From: Pseudocitrobacter cyperus
GTDB taxonomy: Bacteria > Pseudomonadota > Gammaproteobacteria > Enterobacterales > Enterobacteriaceae
DNA length: 64,000 nt
Direction of reading: 5' to 3'
Assembly (NCBI RefSeq): GCF_039889165.1
Contig: NZ_JAYMYY010000001.1
Coordinates: 1,736,001-1,800,000, forward strand
Shown: in pieces, positions 17,248 to 25,365 of the stretch
How positions within the stretch are numbered: position 1 is the stretch's first letter
Layout of the letters: every line of letters begins with the position of its first letter
Program-made: the position numbers and the translations under genes
The notes under the pieces: generated by a model
What the model saw: the letters and a program-made list of their open reading frames with translations, nothing else
Database searches by the model: none
What the model was told of the DNA's origin: nothing

Positions 17248-18006
17248 TTACAGCGCCGCGTCATCGCTAAGGATACGGCGCGCGCCAAGGTAGTGTGATT
17301 GCCAGAAATTGTCGGAAAGCTGGCTAATCCGGATCTTCAGCCCGGTGCGCGGGGCTTCAATAAATTTGTCATCGCCAAGGTAGACGCCAACGTGGTCGGC
17401 ACCGGGGCGCTGGTTAATGTTGAAAAACACCAGGTCGCCGTTGCGCAGTTTGTCTTTACGAACCGCCTTCAGGTGATTGGCCTGATACATTTCATTCGCC
17501 GTGCGCGGCAGTTTGCGCTCCAGCACCGCGTTATAGGCATAGAACACCAGCCCGCTACAATCGAAGCCTTCGACGGGCGTTTTGCCGCCCCAGACATAGG
17601 GCTTACCAAGCTGGTTTTGCAGGCGCTGCAACACCGTGCGCAACTTGGCCGCGCGCTGCAAGGCTTCACGGGTGACAGGTGCATCTTCATCCAGCGTGCG
17701 TTCCCACAGCGCGTCAACGTGCCCGGGCCGCCAGCGCGGGTGCATCGCCAGCATTTCGCGGTTTTGCAGGCGTATCGCCCGTTTTTGCTCCGCTTCCCGA
17801 CGCTTTTGCTCAGGCGTTAAGGGCACGGTGACGGCACGCTTTTTAGCGCTGGCCTTCAGCCGCAGTCGCGCCTGTTTACGTGCCAGTTCAGCACGTTCGG
17901 ATGACGGCTGCGGCCTGGCGTCACTGCAACCCGGATACATCAGCATCAACAAAAAGAGTGCCGGGAGGAGAGGCACAAACTGGAAAGAAGAGTAAAAACG
18001 TTTCAC
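17248..18006 (-). CDS. NlpC/P60 cell-wall peptidase, envelope-anchored
   Basis: The 252-residue protein has an N-terminal hydrophobic export signal ending in 'YPGC' (Cys27), a possible but imperfect lipobox. A long basic, Ala/Lys/Arg-rich linker follows (about 30-120), then an NlpC/P60 domain. Catalytic Cys150 ('FDCSGLV') and His205 ('ADHVGVYLGD') are present. The third position, where E. coli Spr/MepS has His, is Glu217. Such enzymes cut peptide bonds in peptidoglycan. The gene starts 16 bases after lafU in the same operon. Since the lateral LfgJ lacks a muramidase domain, a role in opening the wall for the lateral flagellum is attractive but unproven. Confidence 0.82.
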   Translation of the reverse strand: MKRFYSSFQFVPLLPALFLLMLMYPGCSDARPQPSSERAELARKQARLRLKASAKKRAVTVPLTPEQKRREAEQKRAIRLQNREMLAMHPRWRPGHVDALWERTLDEDAPVTREALQRAAKLRTVLQRLQNQLGKPYVWGGKTPVEGFDCSGLVFYAYNAVLERKLPRTANEMYQANHLKAVRKDKLRNGDLVFFNINQRPGADHVGVYLGDDKFIEAPRTGLKIRISQLSDNFWQSHYLGARRILSDDAAL

Positions 18007-18022
18007 CGCGATAACTGTTTAA

Positions 18023-18940
18023 TTATGGATTTTTTGAAATTTTCTCGGTCAGCGGCTTGATGATTTTTTCACCGTGCTGGCCAAAAAACTGATACAGCGA
18101 TTCGCTGGCGGAGTGCGTTAACACCATGATTTCAATACGACGGTTGGCAGAGCTCAGCGGCTGTTTCGGATCCAGCAGCATTTGATCGGCCATGCCGCTG
18201 ACCTGTAGCACCTTATTCGGGTCAAGCCCGTTGCGGGTCAGCACCGTGCGTGCCTGCATCGCACGTTCGCCGGAAAGATTCCAGTTGTTGTAGAGCACCT
18301 GATCGCGAAAACGCGTGGCATCCGTGTGGCCGGTGATGATGATTTTGTTATCAATTTTATTCAGTTCCGGCGCGAATTTGGTCAGCAGGCGATTGAAGAA
18401 CGGTGTCAGGATCGCGCTGCTGCGCTGGAACATCTCGCGCTTCTGATCGTCAGAAACCAGAATGCGCAGCCCCTGCGGTACAATCTCCATCTTCAGGTTA
18501 GCCTGCGCGTCGTAGGCAGAGGTGATCTGCATAATGATGCGCGCCAGATCCTCAATCTCGCTGTTGGATCGCGCGTTAACGGAGTCCAGGCTTTCTCCCT
18601 GCTTAACCTGTTCCGCCAGCGCTTTTTCATTTTCCGTATCCATTTTCTTCGGGTCGCGCTTGCCAACAATCGCCAGTTCGCCGCCCGCATCTTTCTGGGT
18701 AATCGGCGTGAGTGAGTGACCTTCAAAGATGGTTTCACCCCCATTCAGCAGCGAGACAATCTCTTTACGCTCCTCCTCCGTCACCGCGCCCATGATCCAC
18801 AGCACCATAAACAGCGCCATCATCGCCAGCGTGAAGTCGGCAAACGCCACCTTCCACGCCCCGCCATGAAACCCTTCATGACCCTTACGTGATGAACGTT
18901 TAATGATAGTGGTATGTTGCTCTTTACCCCGACTACGCAT
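18023..18940 (-). CDS. lafU: Lateral flagellar stator protein, MotB family
   Basis: The 305-residue MotB homologue has a short basic cytoplasmic N-terminus and one membrane helix ('FADFTLAMMALFMVLWIM') carrying the ion-channel Asp35. The C-terminal OmpA-like peptidoglycan-binding domain shows 'IIITGHTDA' and 'NRRIEIMVL'. It pairs with LafT to form the stator of the lateral motor. Its start overlaps the lafT stop by 8 bases. In E. coli K-12 lafU survives only as a remnant (mbhA); here the gene is intact. Confidence 0.95.
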   Translation of the reverse strand: MRSRGKEQHTTIIKRSSRKGHEGFHGGAWKVAFADFTLAMMALFMVLWIMGAVTEEERKEIVSLLNGGETIFEGHSLTPITQKDAGGELAIVGKRDPKKMDTENEKALAEQVKQGESLDSVNARSNSEIEDLARIIMQITSAYDAQANLKMEIVPQGLRILVSDDQKREMFQRSSAILTPFFNRLLTKFAPELNKIDNKIIITGHTDATRFRDQVLYNNWNLSGERAMQARTVLTRNGLDPNKVLQVSGMADQMLLDPKQPLSSANRRIEIMVLTHSASESLYQFFGQHGEKIIKPLTEKISKNP

Positions 18941-19802
18941 CCGCCATTCCTGTCATCTGGTTGACCCAACCATCCAGCGTGGCAAACGTCGGTTTGGAAT
19001 CCATTGGCAGCATTTTGCGCCCGGCGTCCACCGCCAGCAGCGTCGGTTTACCCGCAACGTGGTTAACCAGCACAGTACGCACGCACTCCAGCACGGAGAT
19101 CTGCTTTTTGGTGCGCTGCTCCATGGCGTTCGCCACCGGATCCATCAGACAGTAACAGAAGAATACGCCAAGGAAGGTGCCCACCAGCGCGGCGGCAACC
19201 TTCACACCGATCACGGCGATCGAGCCATCAATGGATTGCATCGTAATGATAATGCCCAGTACCGCGGCGCAGATACCAAAGCCCGGCATCGCTTCTGCGG
19301 TACGCTGCAGCGAGCGCGACGGCTGAAGCAGGTTCTCTTCCATTGCGCCGAGTTCCTGCTCCAGGATCCCTTCCAGTTCATGCTCGTTAATCTTGCCCAT
19401 CGCCATCAGACGGAAGTTATCGGAGATAAACGTCACCAGCGCTTTATCGCGCAGCATCGACGGATACTTCTGGAACAGCGGGCTGTTGGCAGGTGATTCA
19501 ATATGTTCGTCCAGCACCTTCAGGCCGCCGTCCTGAACCAGTTCCAGCAGTTCATACAGCAGCATCAACAGTTCGCGCTGATACTCGCGGGTGTATTCGT
19601 TTTTGCGCATGATGCCGCGGAACTGACGATACATCTCCGCCAGCACCGCTTTCGGGTTCGCCAGTACCATCGCGCCCATGCCTGCGCCAAGAATGATGAT
19701 AATTTCGCCCGGCTGCCAGAACGAGGCTAAATGCCCGCCAGACATGATAAAACCGCCGACGACACAACCCATGATGATGAGAATACCTAAGAATTTCTGC
19801 AT
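18933..19802 (-). CDS. lafT: Lateral flagellar stator protein, MotA family
   Basis: The 289-residue protein has the four membrane helices of MotA and a large cytoplasmic loop (about 50-165). The two channel-associated prolines are at 173 ('AMPGFG') and 222 ('MDPVA'), the same numbers as in E. coli MotA. With LafU it forms the torque-generating ion channel. The MotA loop Arg90 appears as Gln here, so the charge pairing with LfiG may differ. It lies 13 bases after lafS. Confidence 0.94.
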   Translation of the reverse strand: MQKFLGILIIMGCVVGGFIMSGGHLASFWQPGEIIIILGAGMGAMVLANPKAVLAEMYRQFRGIMRKNEYTREYQRELLMLLYELLELVQDGGLKVLDEHIESPANSPLFQKYPSMLRDKALVTFISDNFRLMAMGKINEHELEGILEQELGAMEENLLQPSRSLQRTAEAMPGFGICAAVLGIIITMQSIDGSIAVIGVKVAAALVGTFLGVFFCYCLMDPVANAMEQRTKKQISVLECVRTVLVNHVAGKPTLLAVDAGRKMLPMDSKPTFATLDGWVNQMTGMADA

Positions 19803-19815
19803 AAACCTTTCACTT

Positions 19816-20517
19816 TCACTTCTGGAAAAAAGACTGAATTTTCTGCGCGATTTTTTTATTGAGCTGACAGACTCTGGCCTCGGTCAAATCGAGAACCAGA
19901 GCTATCTCTTTCAGGCTCATTTCGTGCTGGTAATAGAGGGTCAGGATCAGTTGTTCACGCTCATCAAGCGTTGCCAGCGCGCTGCGAAGCGTTCGGCTAA
20001 TCATGACCTCTTCCTCTAGCGGACGACTGTCCAGCGCCGCCGAATGCCCGTCATTACTCAGGAGCTCGTCCAGACTCTCCAGCGCTTTGGCGCAATCCAG
20101 CAGCAGATACTCCTGATACTCTTCAGCCGTAATAGATAGATGGCGATTGAGATCCTCAAACGTCGGCGCACGCCCCAACTGACGCGCGACTTCGCGGATC
20201 GCATCATTGATTTTGTGCGTTTTCTGGCGCAAACGACGCGGACGCCAGTCAAGCTGGCGCAACTCATCGAGTACCGCGCCGCGAATACGCGGCGCGGCAT
20301 AGGCGATGAACTGTTCATCCGGATGACCGTAGCGGCGCAGTGAGCTAAGTAGCCCCATCAGCGCGCTCTGCTCCATATCTTCGCGGTCGATAACGCTACT
20401 GGTCTGGTATGCCAGTTGCTTCACTATTTTGTTGACCAGCGGGAGATACTGGCTGACATAGCGCGCCTCATCGGCAACCGTCAGCGTTTCACTGGCAATA
20501 AAATCCATCATTTCCAT
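19816..20517 (-). CDS. lafS: Lateral flagellar sigma-28 factor
   Basis: The 233-residue FliA-family sigma factor has region 2 ('VNKIVKQLAYQ...DREDMEQSALMGL' and 'AAPRIRGAVLDELRQLDW'), region 3 and a region 4 helix-turn-helix ('MSLKEIALVLDLTEARVCQL'). It should direct late lateral genes such as the flagellins. Its likely anti-sigma partner is LfgM. It sits between lafF and lafT in the operon. Candidate target promoters with a shared TTTAA and GYCG core lie upstream of both flagellins and lfgM. Confidence 0.95.
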   Translation of the reverse strand: MEMMDFIASETLTVADEARYVSQYLPLVNKIVKQLAYQTSSVIDREDMEQSALMGLLSSLRRYGHPDEQFIAYAAPRIRGAVLDELRQLDWRPRRLRQKTHKINDAIREVARQLGRAPTFEDLNRHLSITAEEYQEYLLLDCAKALESLDELLSNDGHSAALDSRPLEEEVMISRTLRSALATLDEREQLILTLYYQHEMSLKEIALVLDLTEARVCQLNKKIAQKIQSFFQK

Positions 20518-20530
20518 TACGGCTTATTCA

Positions 20531-20995
20531 TCACTGGAAAACCATTTTGCTGATGATCACGTCATCAAACGGTACATTCATATTCAGGCTGCTGAAGCGC
20601 GCGTCATAGGCCGCCTTCAGCTTGTTATGCAACTCGTTTACGCTGAGCGCGCGCACCGCGCTGTAGTTCATGTCCGAGAGCAGGCTGACGGTTGCGCCGC
20701 GAATAGCCGGGATCATCTCTTCGGATTTACGGGTATTTTCCGGGCTGCTGGTGGTCAGATTCAGCTCCAGCAGCAGATAACGCTCCGCACTGCTGCTCCC
20801 TTTCAGGGTGATCACCAGGTTCTTCACCTCGACAAACTCCACCGATTGCGGCTCAGAGGAACTAAACCACTGGGTAAGTACGCCTGCGCCCTCATCAGAA
20901 CGCAGCAGATGGGTGCCAACGACGGTTAAACCCGCCGCCATCACCGCAGTCACCAGGGCGATAATCACGCCAAATAAAAGTGTTTTCGTATTCAT
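20531..20995 (-). CDS. lafF: FliL-family basal-body protein
   Basis: The 154-residue protein has one N-terminal membrane helix (about 6-28) and a periplasmic FliL domain ('VEVKNLVITLKG...YLLLELNL'). FliL proteins surround the stator units at the basal body and aid torque. Position after lafE and before lafS is the standard Flag-2 order. Confidence 0.9.
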   Translation of the reverse strand: MNTKTLLFGVIIALVTAVMAAGLTVVGTHLLRSDEGAGVLTQWFSSSEPQSVEFVEVKNLVITLKGSSSAERYLLLELNLTTSSPENTRKSEEMIPAIRGATVSLLSDMNYSAVRALSVNELHNKLKAAYDARFSSLNMNVPFDDVIISKMVFQ

Positions 20996-21008
20996 AAGTT
21001 TCTTTGTG

Positions 21009-22073
21009 TTAAACGGTCAGTAATACCGAGTCATCTTCACGACGCGAGTTATCCGGCACGGTTGCGGCTGCGGCAATCTCCGCTGCCGACTGAATCACCG
21101 CCTGCTGTTCGGCAAAAGGCGAGCCCTGATGGTGTTGTTGACCGCCGGATTGCGAGGAGACCTGAACGTTAACCTGAACGAAGTTTTGCTCGGTCAGGCT
21201 CTGACGCAGATCGTTGCTTGTCTGCTGTAAAGCGCGGTAAACCTCTGCATGGCTGGCGTTAATTTGCACCTGCATCCGGCCATTATCGATTTGCAGCGAG
21301 ATATCAATTTTGCCCATATCGGGTGGATCAAGACGGATGGTGGCGTGCTGGATTTGGTTTTTAACCTGCACCTGTAAGCGCTCACCCAGTACGCGCTGAA
21401 GCTGCTGAGACCAGCGGGGATCTTCCGTATCAAGCTGCAAGGTGCTGGTCTGTGTCGGGCGAACGTCCGGGCTTACGGCGCTACTCGCCGTTACCGGCTG
21501 CGCCGCGACCTCAGGCGTCACCGCCGTCATCAGGGTCATCAGTTGTGGCGCAAGCTGCTGCCCTGCCGGGAGCGGCGCGGGCGGCACATCCGTTTTATTC
21601 AGCAAAGTGCTGTCGGCGTTGACGACAGGTTGCTGCTGGAGCATCCCTTTCACCATCGGCGCCTGAGCCGCCACTGCGGTCGGGAGCGACGAAATCAGGG
21701 TGGCCGCCGTCGGGAGATCGCCCGAGCTCGCGGTTTCAAGATTGAGCGGCTGCGGGCGCGGCATCAGCAGCGCATCGAGAAGCTGCTGCTGCGCATCTGC
21801 CCGCAACAGCGAGGAGTCCGCCGCCGTCAGATCATCGTCGCTTTCGTCCGCTTTCTGGCGCAAAGCCTGCGCGCTGACGCTCATGCCTGGGGCGCTTTTC
21901 CCCTGCCCGACCATCAGCGTATTCACGACATTTAACAACGCCTCGCTGAAGGCCATCGGCGTTGATGCAGTGGTCGCCTCCGCCACCACGCTTTGCCCGC
22001 CAATAAGCTCGGCCTGTGCGGGTACGCCTGCGGTGTTACCCGCGCCCAGGGCAAGATTGAGGAGATCCGTCAC
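21009..22073 (-). CDS. lafE: Hook-length control protein, FliK family
   Basis: The 354-residue protein starts with a GTG overlapping the lafD stop (GTGA). A low-complexity, Ala/Thr/Pro/Gln-rich N-terminal ruler region (about 1-225) is followed by the conserved FliK C-terminal domain. That domain carries 'ATIRLDPPDMGKIDISLQI' and 'VQINASHAEVYRAL', and the chain ends with a Gln/His-rich tail. It would measure hook length and switch the export gate (LfhB) from hook to filament proteins. Confidence 0.92.
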   Translation of the reverse strand: MTDLLNLALGAGNTAGVPAQAELIGGQSVVAEATTASTPMAFSEALLNVVNTLMVGQGKSAPGMSVSAQALRQKADESDDDLTAADSSLLRADAQQQLLDALLMPRPQPLNLETASSGDLPTAATLISSLPTAVAAQAPMVKGMLQQQPVVNADSTLLNKTDVPPAPLPAGQQLAPQLMTLMTAVTPEVAAQPVTASSAVSPDVRPTQTSTLQLDTEDPRWSQQLQRVLGERLQVQVKNQIQHATIRLDPPDMGKIDISLQIDNGRMQVQINASHAEVYRALQQTSNDLRQSLTEQNFVQVNVQVSSQSGGQQHHQGSPFAEQQAVIQSAAEIAAAATVPDNSRREDDSVLLTV

Positions 22074-22375
22074 CGCAAATCCTCCGTATCCATAAATGCC
22101 GCGTAGGCCGTCGCCCCTTCGCGATTGCGTACCGAGCGCGCCATTTTGGCTTCGATAATCTCAAGCTGCCCCATGCAATACTCTCGCGCCTGGCGATGAA
22201 TGCGTTGCAGGTGCTCCAGCGCCTGTTGTTCCGCGGTGTTCAGCGCCTTGCCCTGAATCTCGCCGAGCAGTTGCGCGATATCACCGTCAATGCGCTGTAC
22301 CATAGGCCAGTGGTGGTCGGCAGTCGCCTGGCGCAGCGTCTGCGCCAGGGTTTGCAGGGATAACAGGTAACTCAT
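22070..22375 (-). CDS. lafD: FliT-like export chaperone
   Basis: Start chosen at the ATG at 22375, which overlaps the lafC stop as ATGA; a longer frame from 22399 would overlap lafC more deeply. The product has 101 residues and is mostly helical, in the size range of FliT. By position and size it should be the chaperone of the cap protein LafB. Sequence identity in this family is low, so function rests on order and size. Confidence 0.75.
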   Translation of the reverse strand: MSYLLSLQTLAQTLRQATADHHWPMVQRIDGDIAQLLGEIQGKALNTAEQQALEHLQRIHRQAREYCMGQLEIIEAKMARSVRNREGATAYAAFMDTEDLR

Positions 22376-22764
22376 GCGGTTTGACCCATTTTTTCCCAAC
22401 CTTCCTGAATGTTGCCGAGGATCTTTTCGACCTCCTCAAGGATCTCAATAGAGAGTTTATGGCTGGCGTCATACAGGCGATAAACGCAGTAGTCATAAAG
22501 ATTGGCAAGGCTTAACGCCAGTTCGCCGCCCTTGTCAAAGTCGAGAGCGCTGGTCAGCGCATTGAGAATATCGATGCATTTATTGATGCTCTGCGCTTTG
22601 CGCTCGTAGCGACGCGCCGCGATATGACTTTTCGCGCGAACCAGTTCATCCATCAGGCCATTGAACAGGATCAGCACCAACTGGTGCGGATTTGCTGCCG
22701 CCGACTGAATCGCCAGATCTTCCTGGTGGTAAAGGCCGTAGCCTTCCCTTTCGTTACCGTACAT
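22372..22764 (-). CDS. lafC: Flagellin export chaperone, FliS family
   Basis: The 130-residue protein has the FliS start motif ('GLYHQEDLAIQSAAANPHQL') and the four-helix layout of FliS, with 'LILFNGLMDELVRAKSHI' typical of the family. It would bind the C-termini of the two lateral flagellins in the cytoplasm and stop early polymerisation. It lies 21 bases after lafB in the lafB-to-parR operon. Confidence 0.93.
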   Translation of the reverse strand: MYGNEREGYGLYHQEDLAIQSAAANPHQLVLILFNGLMDELVRAKSHIAARRYERKAQSINKCIDILNALTSALDFDKGGELALSLANLYDYCVYRLYDASHKLSIEILEEVEKILGNIQEGWEKMGQTA

Positions 22765-22785
22765 TACGCTCGGGTTCCCTTAGAG

Positions 22786-24114
22786 TTAGCTAAACATGCT
22801 CATGGTGTTGTTCATTTGCGTCATGATCTTCTGTAACTGCGTGAACTGCTTGAGATAGCGGTTATAGGAACTCTCATAACGGGTGTTCATTTTTTCGGTT
22901 TTGGTATCAATATCGCGCTGCTGGCGATCGAGGGTTTCCTGACGCCCTTTCAACAGACCGGTGCTGGTGTTGAGGTACTTATCCAGCGATTTATCCATCG
23001 CCTTGATAAGCCCATCGTTACCGTTGAAGAAGTTGTTGACCGATTGCGGGTCTGCCTTCAGTTGCTCTTCCAGCTTGTCGGCGTCCAGAGTCAGCTTGCC
23101 GTCTTTGTCAGAAGTGATGCCGAATTTGGTCATGTTTTCATCACCAAAGGTCTGACGCAGGATGTTGCTCAATTCGTTAGAGAGCGACGAGATGCTGGCA
23201 TCCCCGGCGAAGGCGCCGCGGTCGTCGGTGCCGCTTCCGGTGGCGGTGAGTCCGGAAATAGTGGTTTTAATGGTGTTATAGGCATCGATAAACGCCTGGA
23301 TCTGCTCCTGGGTTCCGGTGGTATCGGTATCGACCGTGATCACCAGCGGCTTATCCGCTTCCGTTGTGCCGGTCAGCTTGATAGAGACGCCGTCCACCAG
23401 GTTGTCCAGGGTGTTAGAGCTACTGGTGTATTCGTCAGGGGAATCACCCAGTGTGAATCTCGCGTCTTTACCCTTAGTGATAATGCTTTCTTTGGCGAAA
23501 TTTTCTGAAACGTTGGTCATTCCACTGGTGTCGATAGCAATGTCATATTTCTCACCGCTCTGATCGCTGCTCAGCATCAGTTGCACCTTGCCATCCACCC
23601 GCATCAGCGAGGCGGTGACGCCGTTCTGCGCGCTGCTGCTGGTTAACGGATCATCGGCGCTCGGGAAATCCGCTTTATTCACCGCACTGGCGAAATCGGA
23701 CAGGCTGTTCAGGCCATCCATTTCAATGTCGAGGCTTTCACCGTTCAGGGTGATGGTCATCGTCCCGCTGGCGTTTTTAATGTCCTCGTCCGTCAGGTCG
23801 CTGAAGCCCTTTTGCTGCGCGGACGCCAGTTGCGTCACATTCAGGCTATAGGTGCCCTTTCGCGCCGAGGCGCTGGCGGAGATGGTCGCGATCCCCTCCT
23901 GGTTCATGGTGACGGCATTTTTCAGCACATTGCTGGAGGTGGAGTTCAGCCCCTTGATCGCCGTGCGGAAATCAGTCAGCGCGGTACGCAACGCGGTCAG
24001 CGCCTTTTTCTGCGCCGACAGCGTGGAGGTTTGCGACTGGATAGAGGTCTGTAAAGCAAGAATGTCATAGCCCGCCAACTGTGTGGCAAGCGTAGTCGGG
24101 TCAAAATCAGACAT
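22786..24114 (-). CDS. lafB: Lateral filament cap protein, FliD family
   Basis: The 442-residue protein has the FliD N-terminal coil ('DPTTLATQLAGYD'), a variable middle domain (about 130-300), and a C-terminal coil ending 'RYLKQFTQLQKIMTQMNNTMSMF'. It caps the filament and helps flagellins insert. It is the first gene of a long operon and has its own near-consensus sigma-54 promoter (24162-24179), separating it from the flagellin genes upstream. Confidence 0.95.
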   Translation of the reverse strand: MSDFDPTTLATQLAGYDILALQTSIQSQTSTLSAQKKALTALRTALTDFRTAIKGLNSTSSNVLKNAVTMNQEGIATISASASARKGTYSLNVTQLASAQQKGFSDLTDEDIKNASGTMTITLNGESLDIEMDGLNSLSDFASAVNKADFPSADDPLTSSSAQNGVTASLMRVDGKVQLMLSSDQSGEKYDIAIDTSGMTNVSENFAKESIITKGKDARFTLGDSPDEYTSSSNTLDNLVDGVSIKLTGTTEADKPLVITVDTDTTGTQEQIQAFIDAYNTIKTTISGLTATGSGTDDRGAFAGDASISSLSNELSNILRQTFGDENMTKFGITSDKDGKLTLDADKLEEQLKADPQSVNNFFNGNDGLIKAMDKSLDKYLNTSTGLLKGRQETLDRQQRDIDTKTEKMNTRYESSYNRYLKQFTQLQKIMTQMNNTMSMFS

Positions 24115-24161
24115 TGTAAAATTCTCCAGGCACGAGCGCCGCTCTCAACATGACATTGATG

Positions 24162-24179
24162 TAGCAACTAACGTGCCAA
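24162..24179 (-). promoter_or_regulatory. Sigma-54 promoter of lafB
   Basis: On the minus strand the sequence TTGGCACGTTAGTTGCTA has the -24 GG and -12 GC exactly 10 bases apart and matches the consensus TGGCACG-N4-TTGC. It ends about 48 bases upstream of the lafB ATG. It fits activation by LafK, a sigma-54 activator encoded in this locus. Confidence 0.85.
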
Positions 24180-24238
24180 CTTTTTAATTGAACAGAATCA
24201 GATAGTTACAAAGAGGGAGGAACCTCTCTTTCCGCCAT

Positions 24239-24265
24239 TTCCGGCAGGGGAAAGGCGTTGCCGGA
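24239..24265. repeat. REP-like hairpin
   Basis: CCGGCA and TGCCGG pair across a 14-base loop, just beyond the flagellin terminator and before the lafB promoter. The form resembles a REP half-unit. Confidence 0.35.
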
Positions 24266-24268
24266 TAC

Positions 24269-24295
24269 AAAAACACCGCCATACAGCGGTGTTTT
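24269..24295 (-). terminator. Terminator of the second flagellin gene
   Basis: On the minus strand AAAACACCGC pairs with GCGGTGTTTT, followed by T-rich sequence, 24 bases after the flagellin stop. It isolates flagellin transcripts from lafB. Confidence 0.85.
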
Positions 24296-24318
24296 GACTT
24301 AAATAAGATGGCGAGAAA

Positions 24319-25191
24319 TTAGCCCAGCAGCGACATCACCATGCTGGACATGCTGTTGGACTGCTTCAGCATTGACATGCTGGTTTGCGCCAGCATTTGG
24401 TTACGGGTCATGGAAGAGGCTTCGCTGGCGAAGTCCGCATCCTGAATGTTGCTCAGCGCCAGTTCGGTGTTGTCTTTCATGTTCGCCAGGTTGGACGCGG
24501 TGTGGCCCAGACGGTTGATGCTGGCACCCATTTTGGAACGCACGGAGCCGACGTCATTCAGCGCGGTTTCCAGTTGGCCCATCAGCGCTTTTGCATCAGA
24601 AGCATTGGTAATGCTGATGCCGGAAGCAGAGCCCCAGTCGCCAAAACCGAAGCCAGAACCGGTGAACAGGCCGCTTGCGCCAGCGCCCAGCTCTGCCCCA
24701 AGGTCAACTTCCATGGTTTCGCCGGAGGAGGAACCAATCTGGAAGTTCAACGCGCTGGCAAACTTACCGGACGCGCCGAACAGCTTCTCACCTGCGTAAG
24801 AGGTGTTGTCCATGATGTTTTTCAGTTCAGCGTTCAGGTCATTCATTTCCGCATTGATCGCATCACGGTCATCGGTGGTGTTGGTGTCGTTCGCCGCCTG
24901 GGTTGCCAGGTCTTTCATGCGGTACATGATGTTGCTCACTTCATCAAACGCACCTTCAGAGGTCTGCAGCAGTGCAGTGGCGTCAGCGATGTTGCGCTGT
25001 GCAACGGCCATGCCGTTGCTCTGGCCCTGCAGACGGGTAGCAATCTGCAAACCTGCCGCATCATCTGCCGCAGAGTTAATACGTTTACCGGTGCCCAGGC
25101 GTTCCATCGCGGTAGACAACATGCTGTTAGATTTATTCAGCGCATTGGTGGACGCCATAGAAGAAGCGCTGGTGAAAATTGACAGTGACAT
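24319..25191 (-). CDS. lafA: Lateral flagellin, copy 2
   Basis: The 290-residue flagellin consists almost only of the conserved N- and C-terminal D0/D1 helices ('GKRINSAADDAAGLQIATRLQ' type N-terminus, 'SMLKQSNSMSSMVMSLLG' C-terminus). It has a very short central part, as usual for lateral flagellins. It differs from the upstream copy at about eight positions, most in the central part (for example SA/NT, VD/IN and G/N). It has its own sigma-28-like promoter and terminator and lies 174 bases downstream of copy 1. Both copies look functional. Confidence 0.95.
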   Translation of the reverse strand: MSLSIFTSASSMASTNALNKSNSMLSTAMERLGTGKRINSAADDAAGLQIATRLQGQSNGMAVAQRNIADATALLQTSEGAFDEVSNIMYRMKDLATQAANDTNTTDDRDAINAEMNDLNAELKNIMDNTSYAGEKLFGASGKFASALNFQIGSSSGETMEVDLGAELGAGASGLFTGSGFGFGDWGSASGISITNASDAKALMGQLETALNDVGSVRSKMGASINRLGHTASNLANMKDNTELALSNIQDADFASEASSMTRNQMLAQTSMSMLKQSNSMSSMVMSLLG

Positions 25192-25234
25192 TGTGTATTC
25201 CTTTTATAAATCGGTTTTCAGTGGCTCTGATTAA

Positions 25235-25265
25235 TAAGAACGACACAGTGATTGTGAAAATTAAA
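25235..25265 (-). promoter_or_regulatory. Candidate LafS (sigma-28-like) promoter of flagellin copy 2
   Basis: On the minus strand TTTAATTT is followed, 16 bases after TTTAA, by GTCGTTCTTA. This resembles the FliA pattern TAAAGTTT-N11-GCCGATAA and shares its core with elements before flagellin copy 1 and lfgM. Confidence 0.5.
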
Positions 25266-25316
25266 TCCGAGGGCCAATGAATAACGATTTTTTTTGTCAG
25301 AGGGCATACAGAAACG

Positions 25317-25346
25317 AAAAAGCCGCCCCGGAAAAGCGGGCGGCTT
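25317..25346 (-). terminator. Terminator of the first flagellin gene
   Basis: On the minus strand AGCCGCCC pairs with GGGGCGGCT and is followed by TTTTTCG, 20 bases after the flagellin stop. Confidence 0.88.
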
Positions 25347-25365
25347 CGTTAACAAGGTGCAGAAA

